Both the position numbers and the translations under genes were made by a program. DNA of 64,000 bases, taken from assembly GCF_017571495.1 (NCBI RefSeq), contig NZ_JAGETZ010000002.1:1-64000 (forward strand), in the 5' to 3' direction. The notes beneath the pieces are model-generated. The model worked only from the letters and a program-made list of their open reading frames with translations. It searched no databases and was not told the DNA's origin. Shown one piece after another: positions 35,524 to 44,108 of this stretch (position 1 is its first letter; each line of letters opens with the position of its first letter). The DNA is from Hymenobacter negativus (GTDB lineage Bacteria > Bacteroidota > Bacteroidia > Cytophagales > Hymenobacteraceae).

Positions 35524-35612
35524 GGCACCAGCGCCATACAACGGCTGAGCCCTAACATTGTCGTTGCGAAGCCAGCGCTTTGTCCGTTCCGTTATCACTT
35601 CCACAAGCTTTC

Positions 35613-37661
35613 ATGAAAAAATCCTTATTCCTGCTGCCCCTGCTGGCTGCGGCCGTCACGGGCTGCCACTCCAACTCCCTGAAAACAGCCGACGCCGACG
35701 GCAAACCCGACCTGCTCCACGCCGCCCTCGATACCACCGTGGCGCCCGGCGACGACTTCTTCACCTATGCCAACGGGACCTGGCTTCGTAACCACCCCAT
35801 CCCGGCCTCGGAAAGCAGCTGGGGCATTGGCAAGGAAGTGCAGAATGAGGTATACGCCCGCCTGCGCCAAACCAGCATCGAAGCAGCCAAAGCGAATGCC
35901 ACGGCCGGTAGCAACCAGCAGAAAATCGGTGATTTCTGGGCCGTGGGCATGGATTCGGTGAAGGCTAACCAGCTGGGTGCTACTCCGCTCAAGGCCGAGT
36001 TGGACGGCATCGCAGCCATGAAAACCGTGGCCGAGGTCCCCAGCGTCATCGCCCACGAAATTCCGCTGGGCGTGCGCGCCCTCATTGGCCCCGTGGTGTA
36101 TCAGGACGCCAAAAACAGCGACCAGATGGCACTGTATCTCAATCAGGGCGGCTTGGGGTTGCCCAACCGCGACTATTACTTCAATACCGACTCGCGCACC
36201 AAGAATATTCGGGCCGAATACCTCAAGCACGTCGCCAACACCTTCCGGCTATTGGGCCAGGATGCTGCTACTGCCTCCACCAACGCTACCCGCGTAATGG
36301 CCTTGGAAACTACCCTGGCCAAGTCCTCCCGCAAGCTCGAAGCCCTGCGCGACCCCTACGCCAACTACCACAAAATGAGTGTGGCGCAGCTTGATAAGCT
36401 CATGCCGGGCCTCAACTGGAAAACCTGGCTGGGCCAGCTGGGGGCCCCCGCCCTGGATTCTGTCATCGTGGGCCAGCCCGAATTTTACCAGACGGCCGGC
36501 CAGCTGCTCAAAACCAACCCCCTCGACGACTGGAAAGCCTACCTCAGCTGGCAGCTGGCGCGCACGTTCGCGCCCACGCTCAGCAGCGCGTTTGTGAACG
36601 AGAACTTTCACTTCTACGGCACGGTGTTACGCGGTGCCAAGGCCTTACGTCCCCGCTGGAAACGGGTGCTCGACATGCAGGAAGATGCCTTGGGTGATGC
36701 CCTGGGCCAGCTTTTCGTGAAGGAGTATTTCAAGCCCGAAGCCAAAGCGCGCTACGATACCCTGGTTAAAAACGTGGTGAGGGCCTTCGCCGAGCACATC
36801 CAGAAAGTGGATTGGATGAGCGCGCCCACCAAAGTAGTAGCCTTGGACAAGCTCCATAAAATCACCCCTAAAGTCGGTTATCCCAATAAGTGGAAAGATT
36901 ATTCGGCCCTGAAAATTGACCGCACCTCCCTGGCTGAAAACGTGATGCGCGCCAACCAGTGGCAGTATAGCTACGCCCTCAACAAGCTGGGCAAGCCCGT
37001 AGACCGCACCGAGTGGGACATGACGCCCCAGACCTACAACGCCTACTATAACTCATCCAACAACGAGATTGTGCTGCCCGCTGCGGCCTTCGCCGTGCCC
37101 GGTCTGCTTGACGCCGACGCCGACGACGCCCTGGTGTACGGCTACGCTGGAGCCAGCACCATTGGCCACGAACTCACCCACGGCTTCGACGACGAGGGCA
37201 GCCAGTTTGATGCCAAGGGCAACCTGCACGAGTGGTGGAGCAAGGACGACCGCAAGCGCTTCAACCAGCGCGTGGCGGGCATCGTGAAGCAGTTCAACGG
37301 CTACACCCTGCTCGACTCGCTGCACATCAACGGCAAGGCCACGGCCGGCGAAAACATTGCCGACCTTGGTGGCATCGTCATCAGCCTCGATGCCTTCAAG
37401 AAGACTCAGCAGTACAAGGAGGGCAAGAAAATCAACGGCCTCACGCCCACGCAGCGCTATTTCCTTGGCTATGCATTAGGCTGGCAGATGCACGTACGCG
37501 ATGAAAGCCTGGCCTCCCAGCTCCTCACCGATGTGCACTCGCCCGCCCAGTACCGCGTGAACGGGCCCATGGCAGACGTGCCGGCCTTCTACGAAGCCTT
37601 CGGCATCAAGCCCGGCCAAAAGCTCTACCGCCCCGATTCGACACGGGTGGTAATCTGGTAG
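35613..37661 (+). CDS. M13 (neprilysin-like) metallopeptidase lipoprotein
   Basis: 682 residues from ATG 35613 (MKKSLFLLPLLAAAVTGC); an ATG at 35580 would only add 11 residues. The lipobox VTGC marks a lipoprotein. The catalytic zinc site IGHELTHGFDDEG (His519, Glu520, His523) and GENIADLGG (Glu580) are intact. The N-terminal part shows the family features FFTYANGTWL and GLPNRDYYFN. Length fits M13 peptidases of the PepO type, which cut short peptides in the periplasm or at the surface. Confidence 0.92.
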   Translation: MKKSLFLLPLLAAAVTGCHSNSLKTADADGKPDLLHAALDTTVAPGDDFFTYANGTWLRNHPIPASESSWGIGKEVQNEVYARLRQTSIEAAKANATAGSNQQKIGDFWAVGMDSVKANQLGATPLKAELDGIAAMKTVAEVPSVIAHEIPLGVRALIGPVVYQDAKNSDQMALYLNQGGLGLPNRDYYFNTDSRTKNIRAEYLKHVANTFRLLGQDAATASTNATRVMALETTLAKSSRKLEALRDPYANYHKMSVAQLDKLMPGLNWKTWLGQLGAPALDSVIVGQPEFYQTAGQLLKTNPLDDWKAYLSWQLARTFAPTLSSAFVNENFHFYGTVLRGAKALRPRWKRVLDMQEDALGDALGQLFVKEYFKPEAKARYDTLVKNVVRAFAEHIQKVDWMSAPTKVVALDKLHKITPKVGYPNKWKDYSALKIDRTSLAENVMRANQWQYSYALNKLGKPVDRTEWDMTPQTYNAYYNSSNNEIVLPAAAFAVPGLLDADADDALVYGYAGASTIGHELTHGFDDEGSQFDAKGNLHEWWSKDDRKRFNQRVAGIVKQFNGYTLLDSLHINGKATAGENIADLGGIVISLDAFKKTQQYKEGKKINGLTPTQRYFLGYALGWQMHVRDESLASQLLTDVHSPAQYRVNGPMADVPAFYEAFGIKPGQKLYRPDSTRVVIW

Positions 37662-37721
37662 GAAGCAGTAGAGGGCAATCATTGCTTCCTACCACTCGCA
37701 ATGACTGCCCTCTACTGCTTC
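37662..37721. terminator. Bidirectional hairpin between convergent genes
   Basis: A 16-base perfect stem pairs 37662-37677 with 37706-37721, and an inner 7-base stem pairs TCATTGC (37679-37685) with GCAATGA (37698-37704). The right arm enters the last codons of the minus-strand kinase gene. No strong T-run follows, so pausing or mRNA 3'-end protection is also possible. Confidence 0.55.
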
Positions 37722-39652
37722 GCTACCGGCAAGCTCACCGTCACGTTGGTGCCGGCCCCGGGGCGGCTCTGGATGATGAGCGTGCCGCCGTGGCGGTGCA
37801 CGAAAGCCCGGCTCAGGGCCAGGCCCAGGCCGAGGCCCGTGGCATTGGGTTCGGTGGTGGGCTCGGGCAGAGCCGGGCCGCTCATGAGCGAGGCCACGGT
37901 GGTAGCGCTCATGCCCGGCCCGGTATCGGTGCAGCTGATGAGCACCATGTCGGGGTCGTCGGGGTCGAGCGCGGCTTCGAGGTGGACGTGCCCACCAGCG
38001 GGCATGAATTTCAAGGCATTGCCCACCAGATTGCGCAGGATGGTGCGCGTCATGTTGCGGTCGGCCAGCAGGCGCAGGTTGGGCGGCGCGGCCATGGTGA
38101 TGTGCTGCCAGCTGGCCGCCGCAGTGGTCTGGTAAAGAGCCTGACATTCGGCAAAAAGCGTCGATACGGACAGCGGAGCCGGGCGACAGTCCAGCTCACC
38201 GGTTTGGCTCACGGCCCAGTTCAGCACGTTGTCGAGCAGGTGGTTAAGGCTGTCGGCGGCTTGACGCACCATGGCGGGCAGGCGGGCCAGGCCAGCTTGG
38301 TCATTTTGCGCAATGTAGGAGTCGATGAGGCTGGTGACACCCGCAAAGGCCGTGACTGGTCCGCGCAGGTCATGGGCCACAATGGCGTAGAGTTTGTCTT
38401 TGGAAACTGCCACGCGGCGCAGCTCTTCCGATACTTTTTCCAGGGCACGGTTATTTTCGGCCAGGGCCGAGCGGCTGCGGCGCAGGTTGCGGTGCAGGTA
38501 GGCGGCCACCAGCAGGCCCAAGGCCAGCACCGCCACGGTGGCAGCTAACAGGCGGTTGTGCTGCGTCTGCTCCTGCTGCTGCTCCGTGAGCTGACGCAGG
38601 CGGCGGGCGCGCTCCTGGGTTTCGCTGCTAACCTGGGCGGCGGCCAGGGCCTGCAGGGTCTGGCGGCTGTTCAAAGAGTCGTTCAATTCCACATAGTGGC
38701 GGTTCCACTCGTAGGCCTGACGGTAATCCTTCGACTCGGCTGCTTCGGATGAAAGAATACTGTAGGCATCCAGTACGCGCTCCAGGAAGCCACTTTGACG
38801 GGCTAGGCGCAGGGCTTCGTGCACAGCAGCACCGGCCCGCTCCCGGTCATCGGTCTGGATGTAATACATCGCAAACATGATGAGTTGACTAGCCTGGTTG
38901 CGTACCGAGTGTTCCCGCCGGCTAATGGCCAGGGCCTGCGTGAGCAGGCGTTTCACCCGGCCCAGGTTGCCCACCCGCATCTGATAGGTAGCCAGATTGG
39001 TAAGGTAAGTTGCCTCGGCGGTCGAGTCGCTCTCGCGGCGGGCCAAGGCTAGGGCCAGGGAGTCGAAGTGCAGAGCCTGGTAGTACTGCTTCCGATAAAA
39101 CTGCAGACTGCCCATGTTGCCCAACAGCTTCATGCGGGTGCGGGGCGTTACGCCGGGGCGCGGCGTGAGTTGTAGGGCGCGGGTATAATGGTGCCAGGCA
39201 GTGGTAGAGTCGCCCCGCTCGTGGTAGACGCTGCCCTGCGCCGTGTAGGAGCGCGCCAAGGCATCGTAGTCGTTCTGCTCGCGGGCCAGGGATTGGGCTT
39301 CTGATAGCAACGACAAGGCCTCGGGGCCGTTCGAAAGGTTGGCATAGCAGCTGGCCAAGCTGAGCAAGCTAGCAAGCAGGCCCGTATTGCGCTCCGGCCC
39401 GGGCAGGGTGCGAGCCAGGGCCACTGCAGCTTCGCCGTAGGGCAGAGCACGGGTGGGCTGCTCTTCGCGCAACGCATAGCACATAGCCGTGAGTAGCCGC
39501 AACCTAGTGGTATCGGGGAGGCGAGTAGCCAGTTTTTGGCGCAACGCTTCGAGGCTGGCGGGCATGCCCTGGGCGGTAGCGGGAGGGCGCGCAAACGCCA
39601 GCAATAGCCCAAAGGCCATCAGCCACACCCTCAAAAAACCGGCCCGCGTCAT
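37712..39652 (-). CDS. Sensor histidine kinase with periplasmic TPR domain
   Basis: 646 residues: signal or first membrane helix (7-28), TPR-like helices (about 35-330), coiled coil (345-378), membrane helix (about 380-398), HisKA with IVAHDLRGPVTAF, and HATPase with N-box LRNLVGNALKF, CTDTGPGMS and GLGLGLALSRAFV. This architecture is common in Cytophagales. No receiver gene is next to it, so it is an orphan kinase whose partner is elsewhere. A TATCTTTG box lies about 20 bases before the ATG. It is convergent with the M13 peptidase gene. Confidence 0.9.
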   Translation of the reverse strand: MTRAGFLRVWLMAFGLLLAFARPPATAQGMPASLEALRQKLATRLPDTTRLRLLTAMCYALREEQPTRALPYGEAAVALARTLPGPERNTGLLASLLSLASCYANLSNGPEALSLLSEAQSLAREQNDYDALARSYTAQGSVYHERGDSTTAWHHYTRALQLTPRPGVTPRTRMKLLGNMGSLQFYRKQYYQALHFDSLALALARRESDSTAEATYLTNLATYQMRVGNLGRVKRLLTQALAISRREHSVRNQASQLIMFAMYYIQTDDRERAGAAVHEALRLARQSGFLERVLDAYSILSSEAAESKDYRQAYEWNRHYVELNDSLNSRQTLQALAAAQVSSETQERARRLRQLTEQQQEQTQHNRLLAATVAVLALGLLVAAYLHRNLRRSRSALAENNRALEKVSEELRRVAVSKDKLYAIVAHDLRGPVTAFAGVTSLIDSYIAQNDQAGLARLPAMVRQAADSLNHLLDNVLNWAVSQTGELDCRPAPLSVSTLFAECQALYQTTAAASWQHITMAAPPNLRLLADRNMTRTILRNLVGNALKFMPAGGHVHLEAALDPDDPDMVLISCTDTGPGMSATTVASLMSGPALPEPTTEPNATGLGLGLALSRAFVHRHGGTLIIQSRPGAGTNVTVSLPVAKQ

Positions 39653-39920
39653 AATTAGCTACTAAGTGCTTGTCAAAGATAAGCACAATGGCCCATTATC
39701 ACGCTTTAATGCTATTTTGGATTCTCCCAAAGTGAGAATGCGCTCAACACTACGTTATCAAAAACACACTTAATCAAATCGCAGCAATTGATTCTAACAA
39801 TTCACATCTGAGAAAATCCATTTTAAAATCTCCTCCTCAGCAAAGTCAATCCAATTTTCTTTATCAGTATTCGTTTATGCCAGCTAGTGGGTTTCAACCT
39901 ATCCGGCGTTAACAGACAGC

Positions 39921-40793
39921 CTATTGCGCGGCATTTTGCGCCTGCTCGCGGGCCAGCTTGGCGTTGAGGCGGGCGGCATCGCCACGCCGCACTACGCGGG
40001 CAATGTGAATGCTTAGTTCGTACAGCAGCAGGATAGGGATGGTGACGATAATCTGGGCCGAAATGTCGGGCGGGGTGATAACAGCTGCAATGATGAGGAT
40101 GACCACAATGGCGTGCTTGCGGTAGGTCTGCATGATTTCGGGCGACACGATGCCGGCCTTGGCCAGGAAGAAGACTATCATGGGCAGCTCAAACACGAAG
40201 GCACACGACACGCTCATGGTGGTGAGCGTGCTCAGGTAGCTTTGCATGTCAATCTGGTTTTCGATGCTGGCATCGACCACGTAGCCGGCCAGGAAGTTGA
40301 TACTGAGCGGCGCCGCGATGTAATAGCCGAACAGCAGGCCGAAAATGAACAGAATCGAAACGAAGAACACAGCGCCCTGCGAGTTGGCCCGCTCGTGCGG
40401 ATACAGGCCCGGCTTCACGAAGCGCCAGATTTCCCAGAATAAATAAGGGAATGCCAGCAGGATGCCCACAATAAACGAGGTGCTGATGTGCATGGTGAGC
40501 TGCCCGCTCATCTCGCGGTTCTGAATCACAAACCCAACGTCGTTGATGCACAAATCGGGCGCATGCACCCACTGCCCAAACTTGCAGAACATGCGGTAGG
40601 TCCAAAAATCGGGGCGTGAGGGGCCAAGAATGATGTCATGAAACAGCAGGTCTTTCGCGAAAAACGCACCGGTGGCAAACACCACCACCGAAATAGCCGC
40701 CCGGATGATGTGCCAGCGCAGGGCCTCCAGGTGGTCGATGAAGGACATTTCGTGCTGTTCGCCCAGCTGTCGGTTTGGTTGTTGAGGTTGCAC
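39921..40793 (-). CDS. tatC: Sec-independent (Tat) protein translocase TatC
   Basis: 290 residues with six hydrophobic helices. The N-terminal EMSFIDHLEALRWHIIRA, FVKPGLYPHERA and the late APDISAQ-like element (ITPPDISAQIIV) are TatC signatures. The Glu in FIDHLEALR and the Phe/Glu region in the first loop recognise twin-Arg signals. TatA/TatB partners are not nearby. It lies downstream of glyA on the same strand, with a 100-base palindromic element in between. Confidence 0.94.
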   Translation of the reverse strand: MQPQQPNRQLGEQHEMSFIDHLEALRWHIIRAAISVVVFATGAFFAKDLLFHDIILGPSRPDFWTYRMFCKFGQWVHAPDLCINDVGFVIQNREMSGQLTMHISTSFIVGILLAFPYLFWEIWRFVKPGLYPHERANSQGAVFFVSILFIFGLLFGYYIAAPLSINFLAGYVVDASIENQIDMQSYLSTLTTMSVSCAFVFELPMIVFFLAKAGIVSPEIMQTYRKHAIVVILIIAAVITPPDISAQIIVTIPILLLYELSIHIARVVRRGDAARLNAKLAREQAQNAAQ

Positions 40794-40833
40794 GGAGGGG
40801 AATCAGGAGAATAAGGCCAGGGGTAAAACCGGC

Positions 40834-40937
40834 TGTCATCCTGAGCGCAGCGAAGGACCTTATCACGTTCGCAGCAGCTAGAACTTTCTGCTAACTATGC
40901 TGGCGTGATAAGGTCCTTCGCTGCGCTCAGGATGACA
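40834..40937. repeat. Palindromic intergenic element, family A, best copy
   Basis: Perfect 34-base arms, 40834-40867 and 40904-40937, beginning GTCATCCTGAGCGCAGCGAA, around a 36-base loop. Diverged copies lie at 42308-42406 and 55844-55952. It sits between glyA and tatC and may act as a terminator or RNA stabiliser. Confidence 0.9.
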
Positions 40938-40960
40938 ACTGGTTCTCCTTACGTAAAAAG

Positions 40961-42253
40961 CTACGCGAAGAGCGGGTAGTCCTGCAGCCAAGCGTTCACG
41001 CGCTGGCGGACTTGCCCGATGCGGGTGTCGTTGTCGTGGTTAGTCAGGGTTTCATCAATCAGCTCCACAATGCGATGCATGTCGGTTTCGCCCAGGCCAC
41101 GGGTAGTTACGGCGGCCGAGCCAATGCGGATGCCGCTGGTGACGAAGGGCGACTTGTCGTCGAAGGGCACCATGTTCTTGTTGATGGTGATGTCGGCCTT
41201 CACCAACGTGTTTTCAGCCAGCTTGCCGCTGATGCCTTTCGAACGCAGGTCAATCAGCATGAGGTGGTTGTCGGTACCGCCCGAAATGATGTCGTAGCCC
41301 AGGCTTACGAAGCCTTTGGCGAGTGCCTGCGCGTTGCGGGCTACTTGCTGGGTATAGGTTTTGAAATCGTCGCTCAGCGCTTCGCCAAAGGCCACGGCCT
41401 TAGCGGCAATGACGTGCTCCAGGGGCCCACCCTGAGTGCCGGGGAATACGGCGCCGTCGAGCACCGCCGACATGGGACGGATTTCGCCTTTCGGGGTTTT
41501 CAGGCCGAAGGGGTTGTCGAAGTCTTTGCCCAACATGATGAGGCCGCCGCGGGGGCCGCGCAGGGTTTTGTGGGTCGTCGTGGTCACGATGTGGCAGTGC
41601 TCAAACGGCGAGTTCAGCAGGCCCGTGGCGATGAGGGCGGAGGGGTGCGAGATATCAGCCAGTAGCAGAGCGCCTACTTCGTCGGCAGCTTCACGCAGGG
41701 CGGCGTAGTCCCAGTCGCGGGAATAGGCCGAGGCGCCGCAGATAATCATTTTGGGGCGCTCACGGCGGGCAATGTCTTTGATTTTAGACCAGTCGATGAG
41801 GCCGGTTTCGCGCTCCACGCCGTAGAAGCTGGGCTGGTAGAGCTTGCCCGAAAAGTTGACGGGCGAGCCGTGGGTGAGGTGGCCGCCGTGGCTGAGGTCG
41901 AAACCGAGGATTTTGTCGCCGGGTTGCAGGCAGGCTAGCATCACGGCGGCGTTGGCCTGGGCACCGGAGTGGGGCTGCACGTTGGCCCACTGGATGCCAA
42001 ACAGCTCCTTCACGCGGTCGATGGCCAGCTGCTCAATCTGGTCCACGATTTCGCAGCCGCCGTAGTAGCGCTTGCCGGGCAGGCCCTCGGCGTACTTATT
42101 GGTGAGCACGGAGCCCTGGGCGGCCATCACCTGCTCCGAAACGTAGTTTTCGGAGGCGATGAGCTCAATTCCGTGGGTTTGGCGGGTTTTCTCCTGCGCA
42201 ATGAGGTCGAAAATGGCGGTGTCGGCGAGACGGGCGGGGGCGGCTGTTTGCAT
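40961..42253 (-). CDS. glyA: Serine hydroxymethyltransferase
   Basis: 430 residues, close to the family's usual length. Motifs include [51 protein letters not shown] and [14 protein letters not shown] with the PLP-binding Lys. It converts serine and tetrahydrofolate to glycine and methylene-THF. A TACCTTTA box ends five bases before the ATG on the minus strand (42259-42266). Confidence 0.96.
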   Translation of the reverse strand: MQTAAPARLADTAIFDLIAQEKTRQTHGIELIASENYVSEQVMAAQGSVLTNKYAEGLPGKRYYGGCEIVDQIEQLAIDRVKELFGIQWANVQPHSGAQANAAVMLACLQPGDKILGFDLSHGGHLTHGSPVNFSGKLYQPSFYGVERETGLIDWSKIKDIARRERPKMIICGASAYSRDWDYAALREAADEVGALLLADISHPSALIATGLLNSPFEHCHIVTTTTHKTLRGPRGGLIMLGKDFDNPFGLKTPKGEIRPMSAVLDGAVFPGTQGGPLEHVIAAKAVAFGEALSDDFKTYTQQVARNAQALAKGFVSLGYDIISGGTDNHLMLIDLRSKGISGKLAENTLVKADITINKNMVPFDDKSPFVTSGIRIGSAAVTTRGLGETDMHRIVELIDETLTNHDNDTRIGQVRQRVNAWLQDYPLFA

Positions 42254-42307
42254 GGGCGTAAAGGTAATAGGGGATGCGGGGATAGAGAAGTGGGGAGTAG
42301 GGGGCTC

Positions 42308-42406
42308 TCATCCTGAGCGCAAAGGAGGACCTTCTCACCAAATAACGGTTGGCAGTAATCCAAACAGCTTATAACGGGGTAAGGTCCTTCGCTATGCCCA
42401 GGATAA
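42308..42406. repeat. Palindromic element, family A, degenerate copy
   Basis: TCATCCTGAGCGCA on the left and CGCTATGCCCAGGATAA on the right keep the family-A ends and the AAGGTCCTTCG core, but the arms no longer match fully. It lies between divergent glyA and the sigma-fusion gene. Confidence 0.7.
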
Positions 42407-42471
42407 CAGACGCTCCCACTTCTTCAATTCCCCGTTTCCGTTGTTACTTGCTAGTGCCTTTGCCCCCTGCC

Positions 42472-43758
42472 ATGCCCACGCCCCTTGCCGAATCCCTTGC
42501 CCAGTTGCGCGTCGGCAACCAAAAGTCGCTGATTGACTTTTACCAGCGCAGCCGGCACCTGTTTGCCCGCTGGGCCCAGCGCCAGCACCGGCTGCCGCCG
42601 GAGCAGGCGCACGGGCTGCTGCAAGACACTCTACTCGACTTCTACGACCAAGTGGCCGATGGTCGCGTTACCAAGATGCCTGATGATGTGCGGGCCTACA
42701 TATACGGCATGGCCCAGCAGCGACTGGCCGCCGCTGTGCCCGCCCACGTGCCCTTGCCCGCCGCCGAAGCCAGCCGCCGCCAACAGCTCCTGACTCATTT
42801 TAACCAGCTGGGCCCCGACTGCCAGCAGGTATTCACTTACTTCTACTTCAACGGCTACAACCTGGCCAAGCTAGGCGGTAAAATGGGCTACCCTAACCCC
42901 ACCGTGGCCCGCCTTCAGAAAAATAGTTGCTTACGCAAGCTCGTGGAGCTTGCCCGCCCCCCGGCCGTGCTGCGCCAGCACCTCGATGCCCTCGAAAGCT
43001 TCGCTGACGGCCACTTGCTCGCAGCCGAGCAGGAAGCCTTTGAGCTGCGCCTTGAGCAGGATGAAACCCTGGCCGACGCCCACGCCGCCTACGAGCAGCT
43101 GACCGCCGACCTGCGCTGGGCGGCTGGCCACGACGCCCTGCGCCTGCGCCTGCAAGCCCTCGACGCCCGTATGAACGAGCGCGGCACCGCCTTGGCCCGC
43201 GCCGAAACCCTGGGCCAGCAGCGCCAGCGGCGCGGCTTGGTGTGGGGCACAGTCGGCGTGCTGCTACTAGTGGTAGCTGGCTGGGCCGCCTGGTACTTCA
43301 GTCGCCCCAGCCCCGCTCGACCCGCCCGTAGCTGGGACGCCTACTACCAGCCCGACCCCGGCCCGGTTGTGACCACTGGCTTGCTGCACAGCCGCCCCTT
43401 GCTAGCCGAAGCCCTCGACCAGTACCAGTCGGGCCACTACCCAGCCGCGCTGCATTCGTTGGGCCGCGTTAGTCCCGCCAGCGTGGGCGCCGACACCCTG
43501 CTCTACCTACGCGGCCTCATCCTGCTGCGCGAGGGCCAGGGTGAGGCCGCCCAGCTCTATTTCCGCCGCGTGGGCACCGAAGACAGCACCGGCGAGCTGG
43601 CCCGCCGCGCCCGCTATCACCTCGGCATGGCCTACTGGCAGGCCCAGAAAACTGCCCCTGCCCTCACCGCCCTCCGCGCCGTCGCCGCCGATTCGCTGAA
43701 CCCCTACCGTGCCTCGGCGCGACGGGCCGTAGTGGCTGGCGTACTGGATGGGCAGTAG
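42472..43758 (+). CDS. Sigma-70-like factor fused to anti-sigma-like, membrane and TPR regions
   Basis: 428 residues from ATG 42472 (MPTPLAESLAQLRVGNQ); a frame to 42349 adds 41 residues of poor quality. Residues 10-85 resemble sigma region 2 (LIDFYQRSRHLFARWAQ, DTLLDFYDQV), 105-160 resemble region 4 (LGPDCQQVFTYFYFNGYN, then a helix-turn-helix). Residues 168-215 (LESFADGHLLAAEQEAFELR) resemble the N-terminal part of anti-sigma proteins. A membrane helix (about 256-276) and TPR-like helices (305-420) follow. These parts are usually on separate proteins; here they form one membrane-tethered chain. Sigma homology is weak in places. Confidence 0.7.
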   Translation: MPTPLAESLAQLRVGNQKSLIDFYQRSRHLFARWAQRQHRLPPEQAHGLLQDTLLDFYDQVADGRVTKMPDDVRAYIYGMAQQRLAAAVPAHVPLPAAEASRRQQLLTHFNQLGPDCQQVFTYFYFNGYNLAKLGGKMGYPNPTVARLQKNSCLRKLVELARPPAVLRQHLDALESFADGHLLAAEQEAFELRLEQDETLADAHAAYEQLTADLRWAAGHDALRLRLQALDARMNERGTALARAETLGQQRQRRGLVWGTVGVLLLVVAGWAAWYFSRPSPARPARSWDAYYQPDPGPVVTTGLLHSRPLLAEALDQYQSGHYPAALHSLGRVSPASVGADTLLYLRGLILLREGQGEAAQLYFRRVGTEDSTGELARRARYHLGMAYWQAQKTAPALTALRAVAADSLNPYRASARRAVVAGVLDGQ

Positions 43759-44108
43759 CGGTTTCGGTTCTGGTTGGGTGCTGGCACAAGCTTAGCGCAA
43801 CGCAACTCTTGTCTGACGACGATGGAGAGGCTGAGCCTCCTCTACCGAAGGTATCAACAAATCGGCACCATACTTCTGTGCAAACGTGGACGTTCTATGC
43901 GAGGCCCAAGCCTCGCTCAATAAGTAGCCATGGGTTACGCTAAGCTCACGCTAGTTGGGAGGTATCACGGTGACACCATTGCCCCGTACCTGACACACAA
44001 AAAACCCCAGCCAGATACGTGGCCGGGGTTTTATAGTAATACTAACTATAGCTTAAAATCAAATCAGCACTTTCTCAATAGGATAACGACTCAGATATTA
44101 GACACTCA
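43759..44108. other. Intergenic region between convergent genes
   Basis: 350 bases without a credible ORF. It holds the minus-strand terminator at 44001-44032 and a small GCGAGGC/GCCTCGC hairpin at 43899-43916, about 140 bases after the sigma-fusion stop. Nothing else is recognised. Confidence 0.5.
44001..44032 (-). terminator. Terminator of the T9SS beta-helix-like gene
   Basis: AAAACCCCAGCC (44001-44012) pairs with GGCCGGGGTTTT (44021-44032), one wobble, with an 8-base loop. On the minus strand it ends in T's. It lies 75 bases past the stop at 44109. Confidence 0.8.

Noticed and set aside
37682..38548. 288-codon plus-strand frame over the TPR kinase
   Set aside because: Shadow of the kinase domain in the other strand.
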